Shown here one piece after another: positions 18,162-27,509 of a stretch of 64,000 bases of DNA. How positions within the stretch are numbered: position 1 is the first letter of the stretch; each line of letters opens with the position of its first letter. The position numbers and the translations under genes are program-made. Origin of the DNA: CBDFGN01 sp965247065. Its GTDB lineage: Bacteria > Bacteroidota > Bacteroidia > Cytophagales > Cyclobacteriaceae. The notes beneath the pieces were generated by a model, which saw only the letters and a program-made list of their open reading frames with translations, was not told the DNA's origin and did not search any database. The stretch covers positions 1,922,001 through 1,986,000 of the forward strand of contig CBDFGN010000006.1 in the NCBI GenBank assembly GCA_965247065.1, in the 5' to 3' direction.

Positions 18162-19688
18162 TTAATGCACCGCTAGTTCCATGATTTGCTCCTGACTCGC
18201 GTTCTGAACATCAGTAATTTCACCCGAAACTGCGCCTTGGCGCATGACCAGAATACGGTCCGACATGCCCAATACTTCGGGTAATTCTGAACTGATCATG
18301 ATGATACCCTTACCCTGGGCGGCCAATTCATTCATCAAAAGGTATATCTCGTATTTCGCTCCGACATCAATGCCCCGGGTAGGTTCGTCAAAAATGATAA
18401 TGTCGCAATTGCGCTGGAGCCATTTGATCAGGACCAATTTTTGTTGGTTTCCACCACTGAGATTACCGGCCATTTGGGAGTGTCCGGATATTTTTAAGCC
18501 GATTTTCTCAATATAATACCGAAAGGCGGACCGCTCCCTCTTGGGTTTGAGCACCTGGTACTTTGAGAATTGGGTAAGGTTCGGTAATCCAAAATTATTC
18601 CTGGATGATTGTATCAAAACCAGGCCTTGCCCCTTGCGATCCTCGGGCAAAAGGCCAATTCCATTTCTGATGGCATCCTTTGGCGTTTTTATGCTAACCT
18701 CCACACCGTCTTTATAGATTTTTCCCGAATCCATTTGATCGGCACCAAAAATCAAACGCATCGTTTCGGTTCTGCCAGCTCCAATAAGGCCGGTCAAGCC
18801 CAATACTTCTCCCGCTCTGAGCTTGAACGATACGCTTCTAACCACCTTCCCGCGCTTAAGCTTGTCAATTTCCAGCCGAATTTTACCAACGGGGTGATGA
18901 TGCTTGGGGAATTCATTTTCAACCCTTCGTCCTACCATCATCTCTATCATCTCCTGGCGGGTAACTTTATCTATATCGCGGGTGCCTATCAACTCCCCGT
19001 CTCTTAAGACCAAAATGCGGTCGCATATTTCGAAGATCTCATCCAGCCGATGACTGATATAAATTACGCCAATCCCCTGTTTCTTCAGATCCCTGATAAT
19101 GCCGAATAACCCTTCTACCTCTTGAGGGGTCAAGGCGGCACTGGGTTCATCCATGACCAGGATCTTTACGTCCTGGGACAAGGCTTTGGCGATCTCTACC
19201 GTTTGTTGCTCTGCCACGCTCAATCGGCTGCAGGGTACCTCGGGGTTGATCTTTATTCCAATTTTTTCGAACAGCTCACTGGCCTGGCGGCGCTCTTCTC
19301 GTTTGTTGATCACGAGCCCCCGGGTGATCTCCTGACCCAGGAAAATATTCTCTCTGGCACTGATGTGTGGAACCAGATTAAACTCCTGATAAATGATGCC
19401 AATTCCCAGTTTCCTGGAATGATGAGGATCCGTAATCTCAATTTCTTCCCCAAACAACTCTATACTGCCATCGGATGGCAAATGAGCACCTCCAAGCATT
19501 TTAATCAAGGTGCTTTTACCGGCTCCGTTCTCGCCGATCAGCGCCAACACTTCTCCTTCCATCAAATGCAGATCAACCCCCTTGAGGGCATGCACACCCG
19601 GAAAGTGCTTATGTATGCCCTTCATTGACAATACCATTCCTGCCAAAGCGCTGTGCTCAGGCTGTTCGCCCTCGGTATTCTTTAACAT
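18162..19688 (-). CDS. CUT2 sugar ABC transporter ATPase, two nucleotide-binding domains
   Basis: A 508-residue RbsA-type protein with tandem ABC domains. Domain one has Walker A GENGAGKST, a degenerate signature LSVAEQQ, and Walker B ILVMDEPSAALT. Domain two has a degenerate P-loop GLIGAGRTE, signature LSGGNQQK and Walker B IIFDEPTRGID. Asymmetric P-loops are normal for this family. The start ATG shares one base with the stop of the binding-protein gene (TAATG), and the permease starts one base after this gene ends, so the three transporter genes are coupled. It powers sugar import from the cytoplasmic side. Confidence 0.94.
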   Translation of the reverse strand: MLKNTEGEQPEHSALAGMVLSMKGIHKHFPGVHALKGVDLHLMEGEVLALIGENGAGKSTLIKMLGGAHLPSDGSIELFGEEIEITDPHHSRKLGIGIIYQEFNLVPHISARENIFLGQEITRGLVINKREERRQASELFEKIGIKINPEVPCSRLSVAEQQTVEIAKALSQDVKILVMDEPSAALTPQEVEGLFGIIRDLKKQGIGVIYISHRLDEIFEICDRILVLRDGELIGTRDIDKVTRQEMIEMMVGRRVENEFPKHHHPVGKIRLEIDKLKRGKVVRSVSFKLRAGEVLGLTGLIGAGRTETMRLIFGADQMDSGKIYKDGVEVSIKTPKDAIRNGIGLLPEDRKGQGLVLIQSSRNNFGLPNLTQFSKYQVLKPKRERSAFRYYIEKIGLKISGHSQMAGNLSGGNQQKLVLIKWLQRNCDIIIFDEPTRGIDVGAKYEIYLLMNELAAQGKGIIMISSELPEVLGMSDRILVMRQGAVSGEITDVQNASQEQIMELAVH

Positions 19689-20662
19689 TAATTAAACAGC
19701 GGGTCTTTATCAGCGTCGGCTTTTTTGTACAGGTAGGTTTCGATAAGGATATAAGGCTCAACCTCTTCCCCCCGGAAATACTTCATCATCGCCTGCACGG
19801 TCATCCGACCTATTCTATCTGGAAATTGAATTGGATCTGCATAAACCTTGCCCTCCTTGATGGCCCTTTTGCCCTCGGGCATGCCGTCAAATCCAATGAT
19901 TTGCACTTCGTTCTGACGGCCAACCTTCTCCAAAGCCGCATATGCCCCTAGAGCACCCGGATCATTTATCGCAAAAATACCTTCAAGATTTGGATGGGCC
20001 TGCAAAGCATCACTGGTAGATTGGTTAGCAATATCGCGTCGGCCTCCGCTAGCCAGTTCTTTTACAATTTCAATCCTTGCATCGGGGTTCGCATCATTAT
20101 ATTCACCGATAGCCTCCTTAAAGCCAGCAACTCTTTTCAGACAGGACTCGGCGTTTTTAAAATCCAATACCAATACCTCACCACCTTTTCCTCCCAAAAC
20201 TTCAATCATTGCATAACCAGCCTGGACCCCTCCTTCATAATTGGCAGTTGTTATGGTCGAAACAACCGTGGCCGTTGAGTCCGTAGTACCGGTATCGGCC
20301 ATAAAAACTGGAATGCCGGCCTTGTTTGCCGACTTGATGGAGGCCCCAATCGCATGTGCATTTACGGGGGTTATCATAATGGCCGAAACTTTTTTAGCAA
20401 TGAAGTCCTTTACCTGGCGGTCCTGCTTGTCAGGATCATGATCGCCACTAAGGATTTCCACCTCATATCCATTTTTTTTTGCCTCGGCCTCCGCAGCTTT
20501 CGCCAGGACATTAAAGAAAGGGTTTTCGGAGCTCTGGATAGTGAATCCAATAACTCCTTTGCTCTTTTTAGTCTCGGTCTTAGTGCCCTCACCGCAGCCA
20601 TTGAGAAAAACGGTGCCCAGCAAAACCACCATTACAGTAAAGAAATACTTATAGGATTTCAT
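19688..20662 (-). CDS. CUT2 sugar-binding lipoprotein (RbsB type)
   Basis: Periplasmic binding protein of the type I ribose/fructose-binding family, 324 residues from ATG 20662. This start gives a compact leader (MKSYKYFF...) and a lipobox FLNGC. The longer frame from 20686 adds eight polar residues and is less likely. Family features are GFTIQSSENPFF, the SGDHDPDKQDRQVKDFIAKKVSAI region, ITPVNAHAI, AINDPGALGAYAAL and IIGFDG. It is the first gene of the minus-strand series leading to the kinase at 6879, and no other gene lies close upstream, so the series promoter is probably in 20663-20987. Confidence 0.93.
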   Translation of the reverse strand: MKSYKYFFTVMVVLLGTVFLNGCGEGTKTETKKSKGVIGFTIQSSENPFFNVLAKAAEAEAKKNGYEVEILSGDHDPDKQDRQVKDFIAKKVSAIMITPVNAHAIGASIKSANKAGIPVFMADTGTTDSTATVVSTITTANYEGGVQAGYAMIEVLGGKGGEVLVLDFKNAESCLKRVAGFKEAIGEYNDANPDARIEIVKELASGGRRDIANQSTSDALQAHPNLEGIFAINDPGALGAYAALEKVGRQNEVQIIGFDGMPEGKRAIKEGKVYADPIQFPDRIGRMTVQAMMKYFRGEEVEPYILIETYLYKKADADKDPLFN

Positions 20663-20987
20663 AGGAGAGCATTTGTTTGATATCAAATTTCAACAAAGTT
20701 GATCTAAATGTAATGTTCGGGGACAGTTTTTCCCCCTATAATGGCTAGTTTTTCCAACCGAGGGCTAAAGAAGGTTGGAAGGTTGGAAGGTTGGAAGGTT
20801 GGAAGGTTGCGGTGTTGGGGGTTGGGACAATGATTCAATGATTCAATGATTCGCAAATCTACAATTCGACAATCCGACAACCAGCCGGGTGATAGAAAAT
20901 GAATAACTAAATCTTCACGCTGAGGTAATTCAAAGGTCGGATGGTTTAGACGGTTTTAGGCGCCTTATTGCAGATAAAAAAGTGAAA
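20663..20987. other. Intergenic region with GGTTGGAA minisatellite
   Basis: No gene seen. Bases 20771-20809 are about five head-to-tail units of GGTTGGAA, followed at about 20830-20852 by ATGATTCA repeated two to three times. The part next to 20662 should carry the promoter of the transporter series, but I could not assign a clear TAnnTTTG element. The part next to 20988 follows the stop of the MG2-type gene. Confidence 0.6.
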
Positions 20988-23393
20988 TCAGATACCCACT
21001 TTGAATTCCGATTCTGCCGATAGCGGGGTTCCATCGCTGCCAATTCCCTGCAATTCAATTCTGTAATTCCCAGCATCATCAGAAGTAAAAAACTCAACAT
21101 CAATGGTTCCGGAAGGTCCCAGGGTTATGTCCGGTTTCCAATAGAGCGAAAGCCGAAAATCCGGGATACGATTCTGTCGATTCGTCTCAGTGCTGTAATC
21201 AGGACTAAAAAATTCCCTGGGGCTTTGAAGGCCTACATACACTTTTTCGAGGATATTGGAAGGGAAAGGAGTTCCCGCCAAATCGCCTGCATAGGTTCTG
21301 AAATTCACAATCCCATCAAATATTTCGTGTCCAATCAAATAAAACTTGTTTATTACATCTACTTCATCCACTTTCAATGGATCGAACTCAAGCATAAAAT
21401 CAGCATCATTAAATGGCACACCATCTAATAATACCAGTGCCTCTAAATCGAGTGCCCTGAGTCCGGTTCTTCCCTGCCTCATAACATGGAAGTAATTTTT
21501 ACTTTCCTCCCGCCTGATCATGACACTTCCAATATATTCAATAAAAATGTCGCTCATTACCTCAAACCGTGTATAATCGTCCAATTTGTAATGGAAATCA
21601 GGAGTATCATAAAATGGCTTGATAACTTCTATGGCAGTTTGGGTGATGCCGGTAATCTGTGTCTGCTTCAGGTAAACGTGGCTGATCTGGATATTTGAAT
21701 TCCCGTGTTCGATATACTCGTTTAGCTTCGGCTCCCTAGGATTTCTTTTCATACCTGCTGCGACCGGGAGTAGAAAGGAAGATTCGAGTTGAACTTCATG
21801 ATCTTCAAGTGTGTCCACCCTGGACCAGAAAAACATTCTTTGATCTCTAATTCCGGTAGGTACCTCAAAATAAAAAGAACCATCCGAGTTCAAATGAACA
21901 GAGTTAAGCGATGGGAATCTTCCGGCAAATCCCAGGAAAACCGACTCGAGTTGCCTTCGAACTCTGTCAGAAACCACTTTTCCAGCCACCACTGGAGAAA
22001 TAAACTCCGGCATGTAGCGGGCCTGGGCTGCTTCACCGGCCAGGATGTCGCTCCACAAAAATCTTCTCCACCCGTGGGTCAGCAGCAGTAGATCCAGTTC
22101 ACTTTCATGCCCGGTTTCAAAAAAAAAATCCGGATTCTCGATTGGGCCTTTCAGATCGGAGCTTAAGAGAAGACTGGAAACGATACTCCCGTTCCCTGAT
22201 TTTAGGTTCTCATCATATTTGTAGACCGACAGGGACAGGTTAGTCGGAACCGAATCGGCGACGAGTTGGTCGGCGTTAACGCTTAATATTACCTTTTCCC
22301 GATTAGCATAACTTGGCTTGTTGGTCCCTAGCTGCAACAAAGCACCTTTATCCGGAAACTTAAAAATCAATCTTTCACAAACCGGCACGAATAAATTGTT
22401 CATCAAAGTGACATGAGAGATCCCTTCTGCCAGTGATCCTTCAGGTATGCTGAAGTGAGCCGAGCCCTTCGTCAATCGCTGGTCCTCTATTAGGGCTAGC
22501 TTTCCTCTGGTGTGCACAATTAAATAAACCTGCTCCTCCGGTTGACCTTTCGACATAACCGTGACATCAAAAGTCGATTCTTCAGCCGGTTTTACGGCCA
22601 TTACAAGGCCAGCCGATTTTGGGATAGGCAGGTTAACTCTAAGTTCTGAACCTGGGTCCTCGATGACTGAGGCAATATAGGATCTGCCAATTTCAGGCGA
22701 TAAAAAAAAAGAGCTTAACCCATATTCTGATGTGAAAAAGTCAAGCACCTTGTTCTGGTTATTATCATATATTACCCCAGTCACCTGCTTGCCGGAACCA
22801 GCTGAATCAGTTACTTTGATGGCAACCTTGCTCTCAATCCCGTAAACCAAATCCCCTCCTTCGGGAAAGAAATCAATAATCAATTCATTACTATTAACCA
22901 CCGGATCTTCTCCCTCCTCAGGAGTGGATGAATTAATAATGGTAAGAATTTTTTGAAATACAAGGTCCGTGTCCAAATTGCGCATCCAACTGGTGTAGGC
23001 TCTCAAGGAGTAATGACCGGTGACTAGTTTTGGACCAACGAATATTTGACCCCTTCCAACTCCACCGGTTAACTGTATTCTAATTTGCTCAACGGCTTTG
23101 CCTTGGTTGTCGATCATGTCGATATTGAGCGCTTTGCTCCTCGACGACAGCTGATGGGTGGAGGCTTGCACGCAGTAGGCTTTGAACCAGATAGTTTCCC
23201 CGGTTAAATAGGTGGTCTTATCGGTGTGAACAAATACTTTTTCCTGGTGACCGGCGGTATCGAGAGTTATGAAATTCTCAATGATCCTTTCGATAGAGTG
23301 TGAGGGACCCTGGGCCAAATCAATGGTTGGATGCATGTAACACAGGACTGTCGTCAACCCAACGGTAAGAGCCCTGTGGTAGCCTTTAGTCAT
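20988..23393 (-). CDS. Large exported MG2/TonB-plug-like protein
   Basis: An 801-residue exported protein from ATG 23393, where ATGACTAA overlaps the end of the DUF4249 gene by eight bases. After a leader ending near LAQG, it has a macroglobulin MG2-type domain (KVFVHTDKTTYLTGETIWFKAY), further beta-sandwich stretches (IDFFPEGGDLVYG), and a C-terminal part with a plug-like block (LVLLDGVPFNDAD, then VDEVDVINKFYLIG). No barrel follows, so it is not a full TonB receptor. This layout is common in Bacteroidota envelope proteins of unknown function. Tight coupling with DUF4249 suggests the two act together at the outer membrane. Confidence 0.75.
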   Translation of the reverse strand: MTKGYHRALTVGLTTVLCYMHPTIDLAQGPSHSIERIIENFITLDTAGHQEKVFVHTDKTTYLTGETIWFKAYCVQASTHQLSSRSKALNIDMIDNQGKAVEQIRIQLTGGVGRGQIFVGPKLVTGHYSLRAYTSWMRNLDTDLVFQKILTIINSSTPEEGEDPVVNSNELIIDFFPEGGDLVYGIESKVAIKVTDSAGSGKQVTGVIYDNNQNKVLDFFTSEYGLSSFFLSPEIGRSYIASVIEDPGSELRVNLPIPKSAGLVMAVKPAEESTFDVTVMSKGQPEEQVYLIVHTRGKLALIEDQRLTKGSAHFSIPEGSLAEGISHVTLMNNLFVPVCERLIFKFPDKGALLQLGTNKPSYANREKVILSVNADQLVADSVPTNLSLSVYKYDENLKSGNGSIVSSLLLSSDLKGPIENPDFFFETGHESELDLLLLTHGWRRFLWSDILAGEAAQARYMPEFISPVVAGKVVSDRVRRQLESVFLGFAGRFPSLNSVHLNSDGSFYFEVPTGIRDQRMFFWSRVDTLEDHEVQLESSFLLPVAAGMKRNPREPKLNEYIEHGNSNIQISHVYLKQTQITGITQTAIEVIKPFYDTPDFHYKLDDYTRFEVMSDIFIEYIGSVMIRREESKNYFHVMRQGRTGLRALDLEALVLLDGVPFNDADFMLEFDPLKVDEVDVINKFYLIGHEIFDGIVNFRTYAGDLAGTPFPSNILEKVYVGLQSPREFFSPDYSTETNRQNRIPDFRLSLYWKPDITLGPSGTIDVEFFTSDDAGNYRIELQGIGSDGTPLSAESEFKVGI

Positions 23394-24561
23394 CCCAGAA
23401 CTCCGGCTTTTCAATTTTGCCGCCTTTGAAAACACAGTCCGAGCAGCGGGGGGTAGTTACTAATGAGCCAAGGATTTGTCCGGTGAGACTATCACGCCAG
23501 AAATCATAGAATATTTGTCCAGCTCGCAATCTCTGAAAAAGACGGAAATCATGGCGGAAACTTCGGCGTACGGTGTCGAGATTACACTTTGGCCTTCTTC
23601 TCAACTCCGGGGTTACCTCCGAATTCTTAATAAAAATGCGCTTCTCGGAAACGCCTGAGGCCCAAAAATATCCGAGAACGACTTCTTCGGGGTTGCCCGT
23701 ATTTTGAATATTTCCAATCACCCTGGCGGGCTGCTTGTCAAATAAATCGGCGGACCTCTCATTGGATTCCTCTAGATTCTTCCAAAAAGTATATTCCTCT
23801 TCTTCCAAGGCATATTGTTTCACCACCAGGCTGTATCGTCGGGTTAATCTTTCCTGAGCATTGGTTACGAAAAGCAGTGGATGTCCTGAAATCACATTGC
23901 GACCTAAGTCCTTGGTGGTTAGGACATTAATAGTTCTTGGCGAGAATTCAGACCAGCATAGATTACGCATATCATCACGCCGCTCAACTTCGAACTTTCC
24001 GACATAAGTCCAAAAGGTTGGATGATTTACAGATATCTCCCAGGTTTCATCCCAAACCCATCTGTAATATTGAACATCGGACTCGCTTCCATCCGTAGCC
24101 ACAAGAATTTGTATACCGGGATTCGTTACCTCCGGATCCGATGTCTCTTTCTGCGACAATCGCCAATAAACACTGTCCATTGGGGGGGATTGTCGTATCC
24201 TTACCCAGGAAGAAACATATTGATCCCCATTCAAGGTAAAAGAGAGCCTGTACCGCTTACCCACCTTACCTTGAATATCAGTGGTGCTGTAGATTCCTGG
24301 AGAAGTCTCATTAAGGCTGGCAATCGCGCCATCTTCCTCTTCTATGGCTACTCCGGCTCCTGATACTGGGGTGGCCTCACTGGAGGAGATTTCAAAGCTT
24401 CTTGTTAGATGCACCGTTTGAGGGCCCTCCGCATCTGTAATAGATCCTTCCACAACCAATAGGCTGGCGGAGTTTTGCGGAAAACTGGGGAAGAACGGTT
24501 CTACACATCCACAGATGAAAAGAAGAACTACAACCGGTATTTGAAAATTTATTCGGCTCAC
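23386..24561 (-). CDS. DUF4249 family lipoprotein
   Basis: A 391-residue protein with leader IPVVVLLFICGC (lipid Cys at 19). Family features are LLVVEGSITDAEGPQTVHLTRS, VSGAGVAIEEEDG and YRLSFTLNGDQYVSSW near the N-terminus, and a C-terminal Cys-rich end (RCSDCVFKGG). DUF4249 proteins usually accompany an outer-membrane partner. Here the partner is the MG2-type protein, translationally coupled downstream. Function is unknown. Confidence 0.85.
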   Translation of the reverse strand: MSRINFQIPVVVLLFICGCVEPFFPSFPQNSASLLVVEGSITDAEGPQTVHLTRSFEISSSEATPVSGAGVAIEEEDGAIASLNETSPGIYSTTDIQGKVGKRYRLSFTLNGDQYVSSWVRIRQSPPMDSVYWRLSQKETSDPEVTNPGIQILVATDGSESDVQYYRWVWDETWEISVNHPTFWTYVGKFEVERRDDMRNLCWSEFSPRTINVLTTKDLGRNVISGHPLLFVTNAQERLTRRYSLVVKQYALEEEEYTFWKNLEESNERSADLFDKQPARVIGNIQNTGNPEEVVLGYFWASGVSEKRIFIKNSEVTPELRRRPKCNLDTVRRSFRHDFRLFQRLRAGQIFYDFWRDSLTGQILGSLVTTPRCSDCVFKGGKIEKPEFWDD

Positions 24562-25388
24562 CTGAATTTGAAGTTAGGTTATGGTGGGTATCGAGTTACC
24601 ATAAACCAAAAGATTAGAATCCTTCATTTCATGAACTTCACTTTCAAAAAACTCTGAATAACTGTCGCTCCTAACGGTCAGATTTACATTTTGAAATGGA
24701 CATGATCCGAAATTGATTGCCATCGTTGTACAAACCAAGGGGTATCGTTGTTGACCTTCTTGATCCATTAGGTAACTCCCAATGCATCATTAACACTCCA
24801 ACTGAACGCCCTTGCTTGAATAACCGCTGTAATATATAACATTCAGAGGAATAGGTTGGAGGGTTGGAGGGTTGGAAGGTTGGAGGGTTGGAGGGTTAGA
24901 GGGAAGGTTTTGGAGATTGGATGGTTGAGGGGCCATAGAAAGAACGGACGCTGAAAAATGGGACTTGAAGGTATCGAGTTGAGATTCTGACGATGGCAAG
25001 AGGATGGTAACACGGTAATGGTCTCATGGTATATGATGGATTGAATTGAAGATTGAGTCTTGAATGTTGAAGATTTGACCGCGGAGAAAAAAGAAGGAGC
25101 TCAGAACTGCACTACGAGGGCTCGGTAATTCTAAAATCTTTGAAAATTGGCTATTCCTTGCTGGATATTCAACTTGGCCACAAGCTTTGAATCGTGACCC
25201 CTAATTTGGTATATCTACAGAGCTTCCGGAGATCTCCCTCGGCCCGGATCTTCGGCGGGAACCGTGGGATAAATTTAGGAGGCCTGGTTGGGGAAAGTCA
25301 GTCTCAGCTATTATTTTCAGTTTCAAAACCGTCAAATTCTTCTTATATTTTGGTTGATAATGATCTGTGAAGTAACTCCAGGAAGACC
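24562..25388. other. Intergenic region with minisatellite and one doubtful small frame
   Basis: 827 bases between divergent genes. Bases 24853-24906 are tandem GGTTGGAGG/GGTTGGAAGG units, the same word as at 20771. A 64-codon minus frame at 24574-24768 has protein-like composition but matches no family I recognise; I do not call it. Promoters for DUF4249 (left) and the aldo/keto reductase (right) should be here but no clear element was found. Confidence 0.5.
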
Positions 25389-26378
25389 ATGGGCGATCGA
25401 AGGGAATTTCTCAAGTACTTAGCATCACTAACAGCCGGAATAGTTCTTCCGGTTAAGGAATCCAATGGTAGGCCGGTGATCAATCGGGATCGTTTAGGAG
25501 AGCTGTTACCTCAACGTAGGTTTGGGAGTACCGGGGAAAACGTGACCATGTTAGGCTTAGGCGGGGCCCATGTTGGATTAGCGGAAGAAAAAACGGCCCA
25601 GGCGATCATTGAAAAAGCCCTTGACGGAGGGATACGCTTTTTCGATAATGCCGAAAGCTATAGCAGCGGGGGTGCGGAACGCTACTACGGTAAGTTTCTC
25701 ACCCCACAATACCGGGATCTGGCCTTCATCATGACTAAGACCAGTGGAAAGGATGCAAAAACCGCTCTGGCCCATCTGGAAGGATCGCTAAGCCGGATGA
25801 AAACGGATTACGTGGACTTATGGCAAATTCACGCGATCGGCAGTCCAAATGATGTGGACAACAGGATAAAAAATGGCGTCCTGGAAGTCGTCTTGAAGGC
25901 GCAGGAAAGTGGGAAGGTCCGATATGTCGGTTTTACCGGACACTCCGACTTTAAAGCTCACTTACGGATGATGGAACGAACCAGTGAGCTTCAAACATCG
26001 CAATTCCCTATTAATATCTATGACCCCAATTACAAGAGTTTTATCCGCAACGTGCTCCCTGAAGCAGTGAGAATGAATCTGGGTGTAATTGCTATGAAAA
26101 CACTTGGTAACGGTGGATTTTTTGGCGGAACCAGGCATTTTGAAGGCGGTCCCAATCCTAAGATTGTCCCTGGTACCGCTACCATTCAAGAAGCTCTGCA
26201 TTTTGTGTGGTCACTGCCCATCAGTGTGGCCTTAACAGGCGCCCATACTCCTGAGATGCTGCAAGAAAAAATTGATCTGGCCAGATCTTTCACCCAAATG
26301 GAAGAAACACAAAGACAGGAGCTCATAGACCGAGCGTCGGGTTTTGAGGGGGGGAAGGTCGAATTTTATAAAGTCTAA
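25389..26378 (+). CDS. Aldo/keto reductase with Tat-type leader
   Basis: A 329-residue NAD(P)H-dependent oxidoreductase. The N-terminus DRREFLKYLAS plus a hydrophobic stretch is a Tat-like signal, so it may be exported with bound cofactor, as in other Bacteroidota aldo/keto reductases. The catalytic tetrad is present: D86 and Y91 (FFDNAESYSS), K117 (IMTKTSG) and H148 (LWQIHAI). It starts at ATG 25389. It is convergent with the RhaM-like gene. The substrate is unknown; sugars or sugar ketones are reasonable for the neighbourhood. Confidence 0.88.
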   Translation: MGDRREFLKYLASLTAGIVLPVKESNGRPVINRDRLGELLPQRRFGSTGENVTMLGLGGAHVGLAEEKTAQAIIEKALDGGIRFFDNAESYSSGGAERYYGKFLTPQYRDLAFIMTKTSGKDAKTALAHLEGSLSRMKTDYVDLWQIHAIGSPNDVDNRIKNGVLEVVLKAQESGKVRYVGFTGHSDFKAHLRMMERTSELQTSQFPINIYDPNYKSFIRNVLPEAVRMNLGVIAMKTLGNGGFFGGTRHFEGGPNPKIVPGTATIQEALHFVWSLPISVALTGAHTPEMLQEKIDLARSFTQMEETQRQELIDRASGFEGGKVEFYKV

Positions 26379-26531
26379 AATCTCAAGTCTGGCCCGGGGA
26401 GGTTTCTTCTTTTTAGCCTTCCCAACGCAGAAGCAAAAGTGCCTGATCATCTGTGAGTTACAGTTAGCTATATAGTAGGAAATGGAGATCGGCGCTAAGC
26501 AAACCGAGATGATAAAAGCGTCAGATCAATT

Positions 26532-26996
26532 TCAAGACTGATAATTGAAATAGATCTGGTCCAATTCTTTCCATGAGGTTTCCCCTTCCAACGGATTCTG
26601 CATCGGGCCGCACATCTGTAACCATTCCTGGTTGCGTGGTTCGGCGTCCAAGTTTGCCATGTCTGCCTCAAAGTCATTTCCCCAGTATTCCCAGTAACCA
26701 AACTCGTAATAATTGCTGTCTTCCAACTGGACCATGAAAATGGAGAAGTTGCGCATGTTGTATTTTTCCAGGAGATCCCGGACCCCCGAAACGCTGTCAG
26801 CGTGAACGGCAAGGTACTCATCCAATCGTTCCGGTTTGATCTTGATAACCATTCCAACTCGTTTCACATCTTCATGACCGATTTTATCCACCGATAGTAC
26901 TCCATTTGCCGATTCTATGGAAACCCTTTGCTGGCAGCCGCAGATGATGATGGCCATGCTCAGTAGCAGTATAACAGCGAGATGTTTCGGATTCAT
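26532..26996 (-). CDS. L-rhamnose mutarotase (RhaM/DUF718)-like lipoprotein
   Basis: A 154-residue protein with a lipoprotein leader (IIICGC, lipid Cys at 21) ahead of a RhaM-type domain: KRVGMVIKIKPERLDEYLAVHA, MRNFSIFMVQLEDSNYYEFGYWEY and a tail with NQEWLQMCGPMQNPLEG. Cytoplasmic RhaM interconverts rhamnose anomers. This version carries an export signal, so it may act on sugars in the periplasm. Upstream lies a four-unit palindromic array, then the DUF1501/PSCyt1 group on the same strand. Confidence 0.85.
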   Translation of the reverse strand: MNPKHLAVILLLSMAIIICGCQQRVSIESANGVLSVDKIGHEDVKRVGMVIKIKPERLDEYLAVHADSVSGVRDLLEKYNMRNFSIFMVQLEDSNYYEFGYWEYWGNDFEADMANLDAEPRNQEWLQMCGPMQNPLEGETSWKELDQIYFNYQS

Positions 26997-27089
26997 AGAG
27001 ATTTTCTTCAGACGAGAAGGCTATATTAGGAAAGGAGGAGGAATAATTCTAGTAATCACGCCAGATCGTAGTCAAACGCATCTACACAG

Positions 27090-27464
27090 CCTTTTCCTGA
27101 GCGAGGACGAAGGACGACCGAAGAATCTAGCTCTCGTACCGTTTGGTGACAGAATCTTCGCTGACGCTCAGAAAAAGGCCTCGCACCACCTTTTTCTGAG
27201 GAAGCGCAGCGACCGAAGAATCTGTCCCTCGTACCGTGTAGAGACCGACTCTTTGCTGACGCTCAGAGAAAGGCCTCGCACCACCTTTTTCTGAGGAAGC
27301 GCAGCGACCGAAGAATCTGTCCCTCGTACCGTGTTGTGACAGACTCTTCGCTGACGCTCAGAGAAAGGCCTCGCGCCACCTTTTTCCGAGGAAGCGCAGC
27401 GACCGAAGAATCTGTCCCTCGTACCGTGTAGAGACGGACTCTTCGCTGCCGCTCAGAGAAAGGC
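27090..27464. repeat. Four tandem palindromic units of about 95 bases
   Basis: Units start at 27090, 27189, 27284 and 27379. Each begins CCTTTTTCTGAG and ends CTCAGAGAAAGG, its near reverse complement, with inner arms CGAAGAATCTGTC and GACAGACTCTTCG, so each unit can fold into one long imperfect hairpin. Units are separated by CCTCGCACCA. The inner GCGAAGAATCT word belongs to a repeat type seen widely in bacterial intergenic DNA. It fills the gap between the DUF1501 and RhaM-like genes, and no gene is evident in it. Confidence 0.88.
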
Positions 27465-27509
27465 CCAGAATAGCAGAAACCTTGGTGTTGATCTTCTTGG
27501 CAGCGATAT

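Noticed and set aside
24574..24768. 64-codon minus frame upstream of the DUF4249 gene
   Set aside because: Composition is protein-like, but no family, promoter or conserved start can be shown; left as a note in the intergenic entry.
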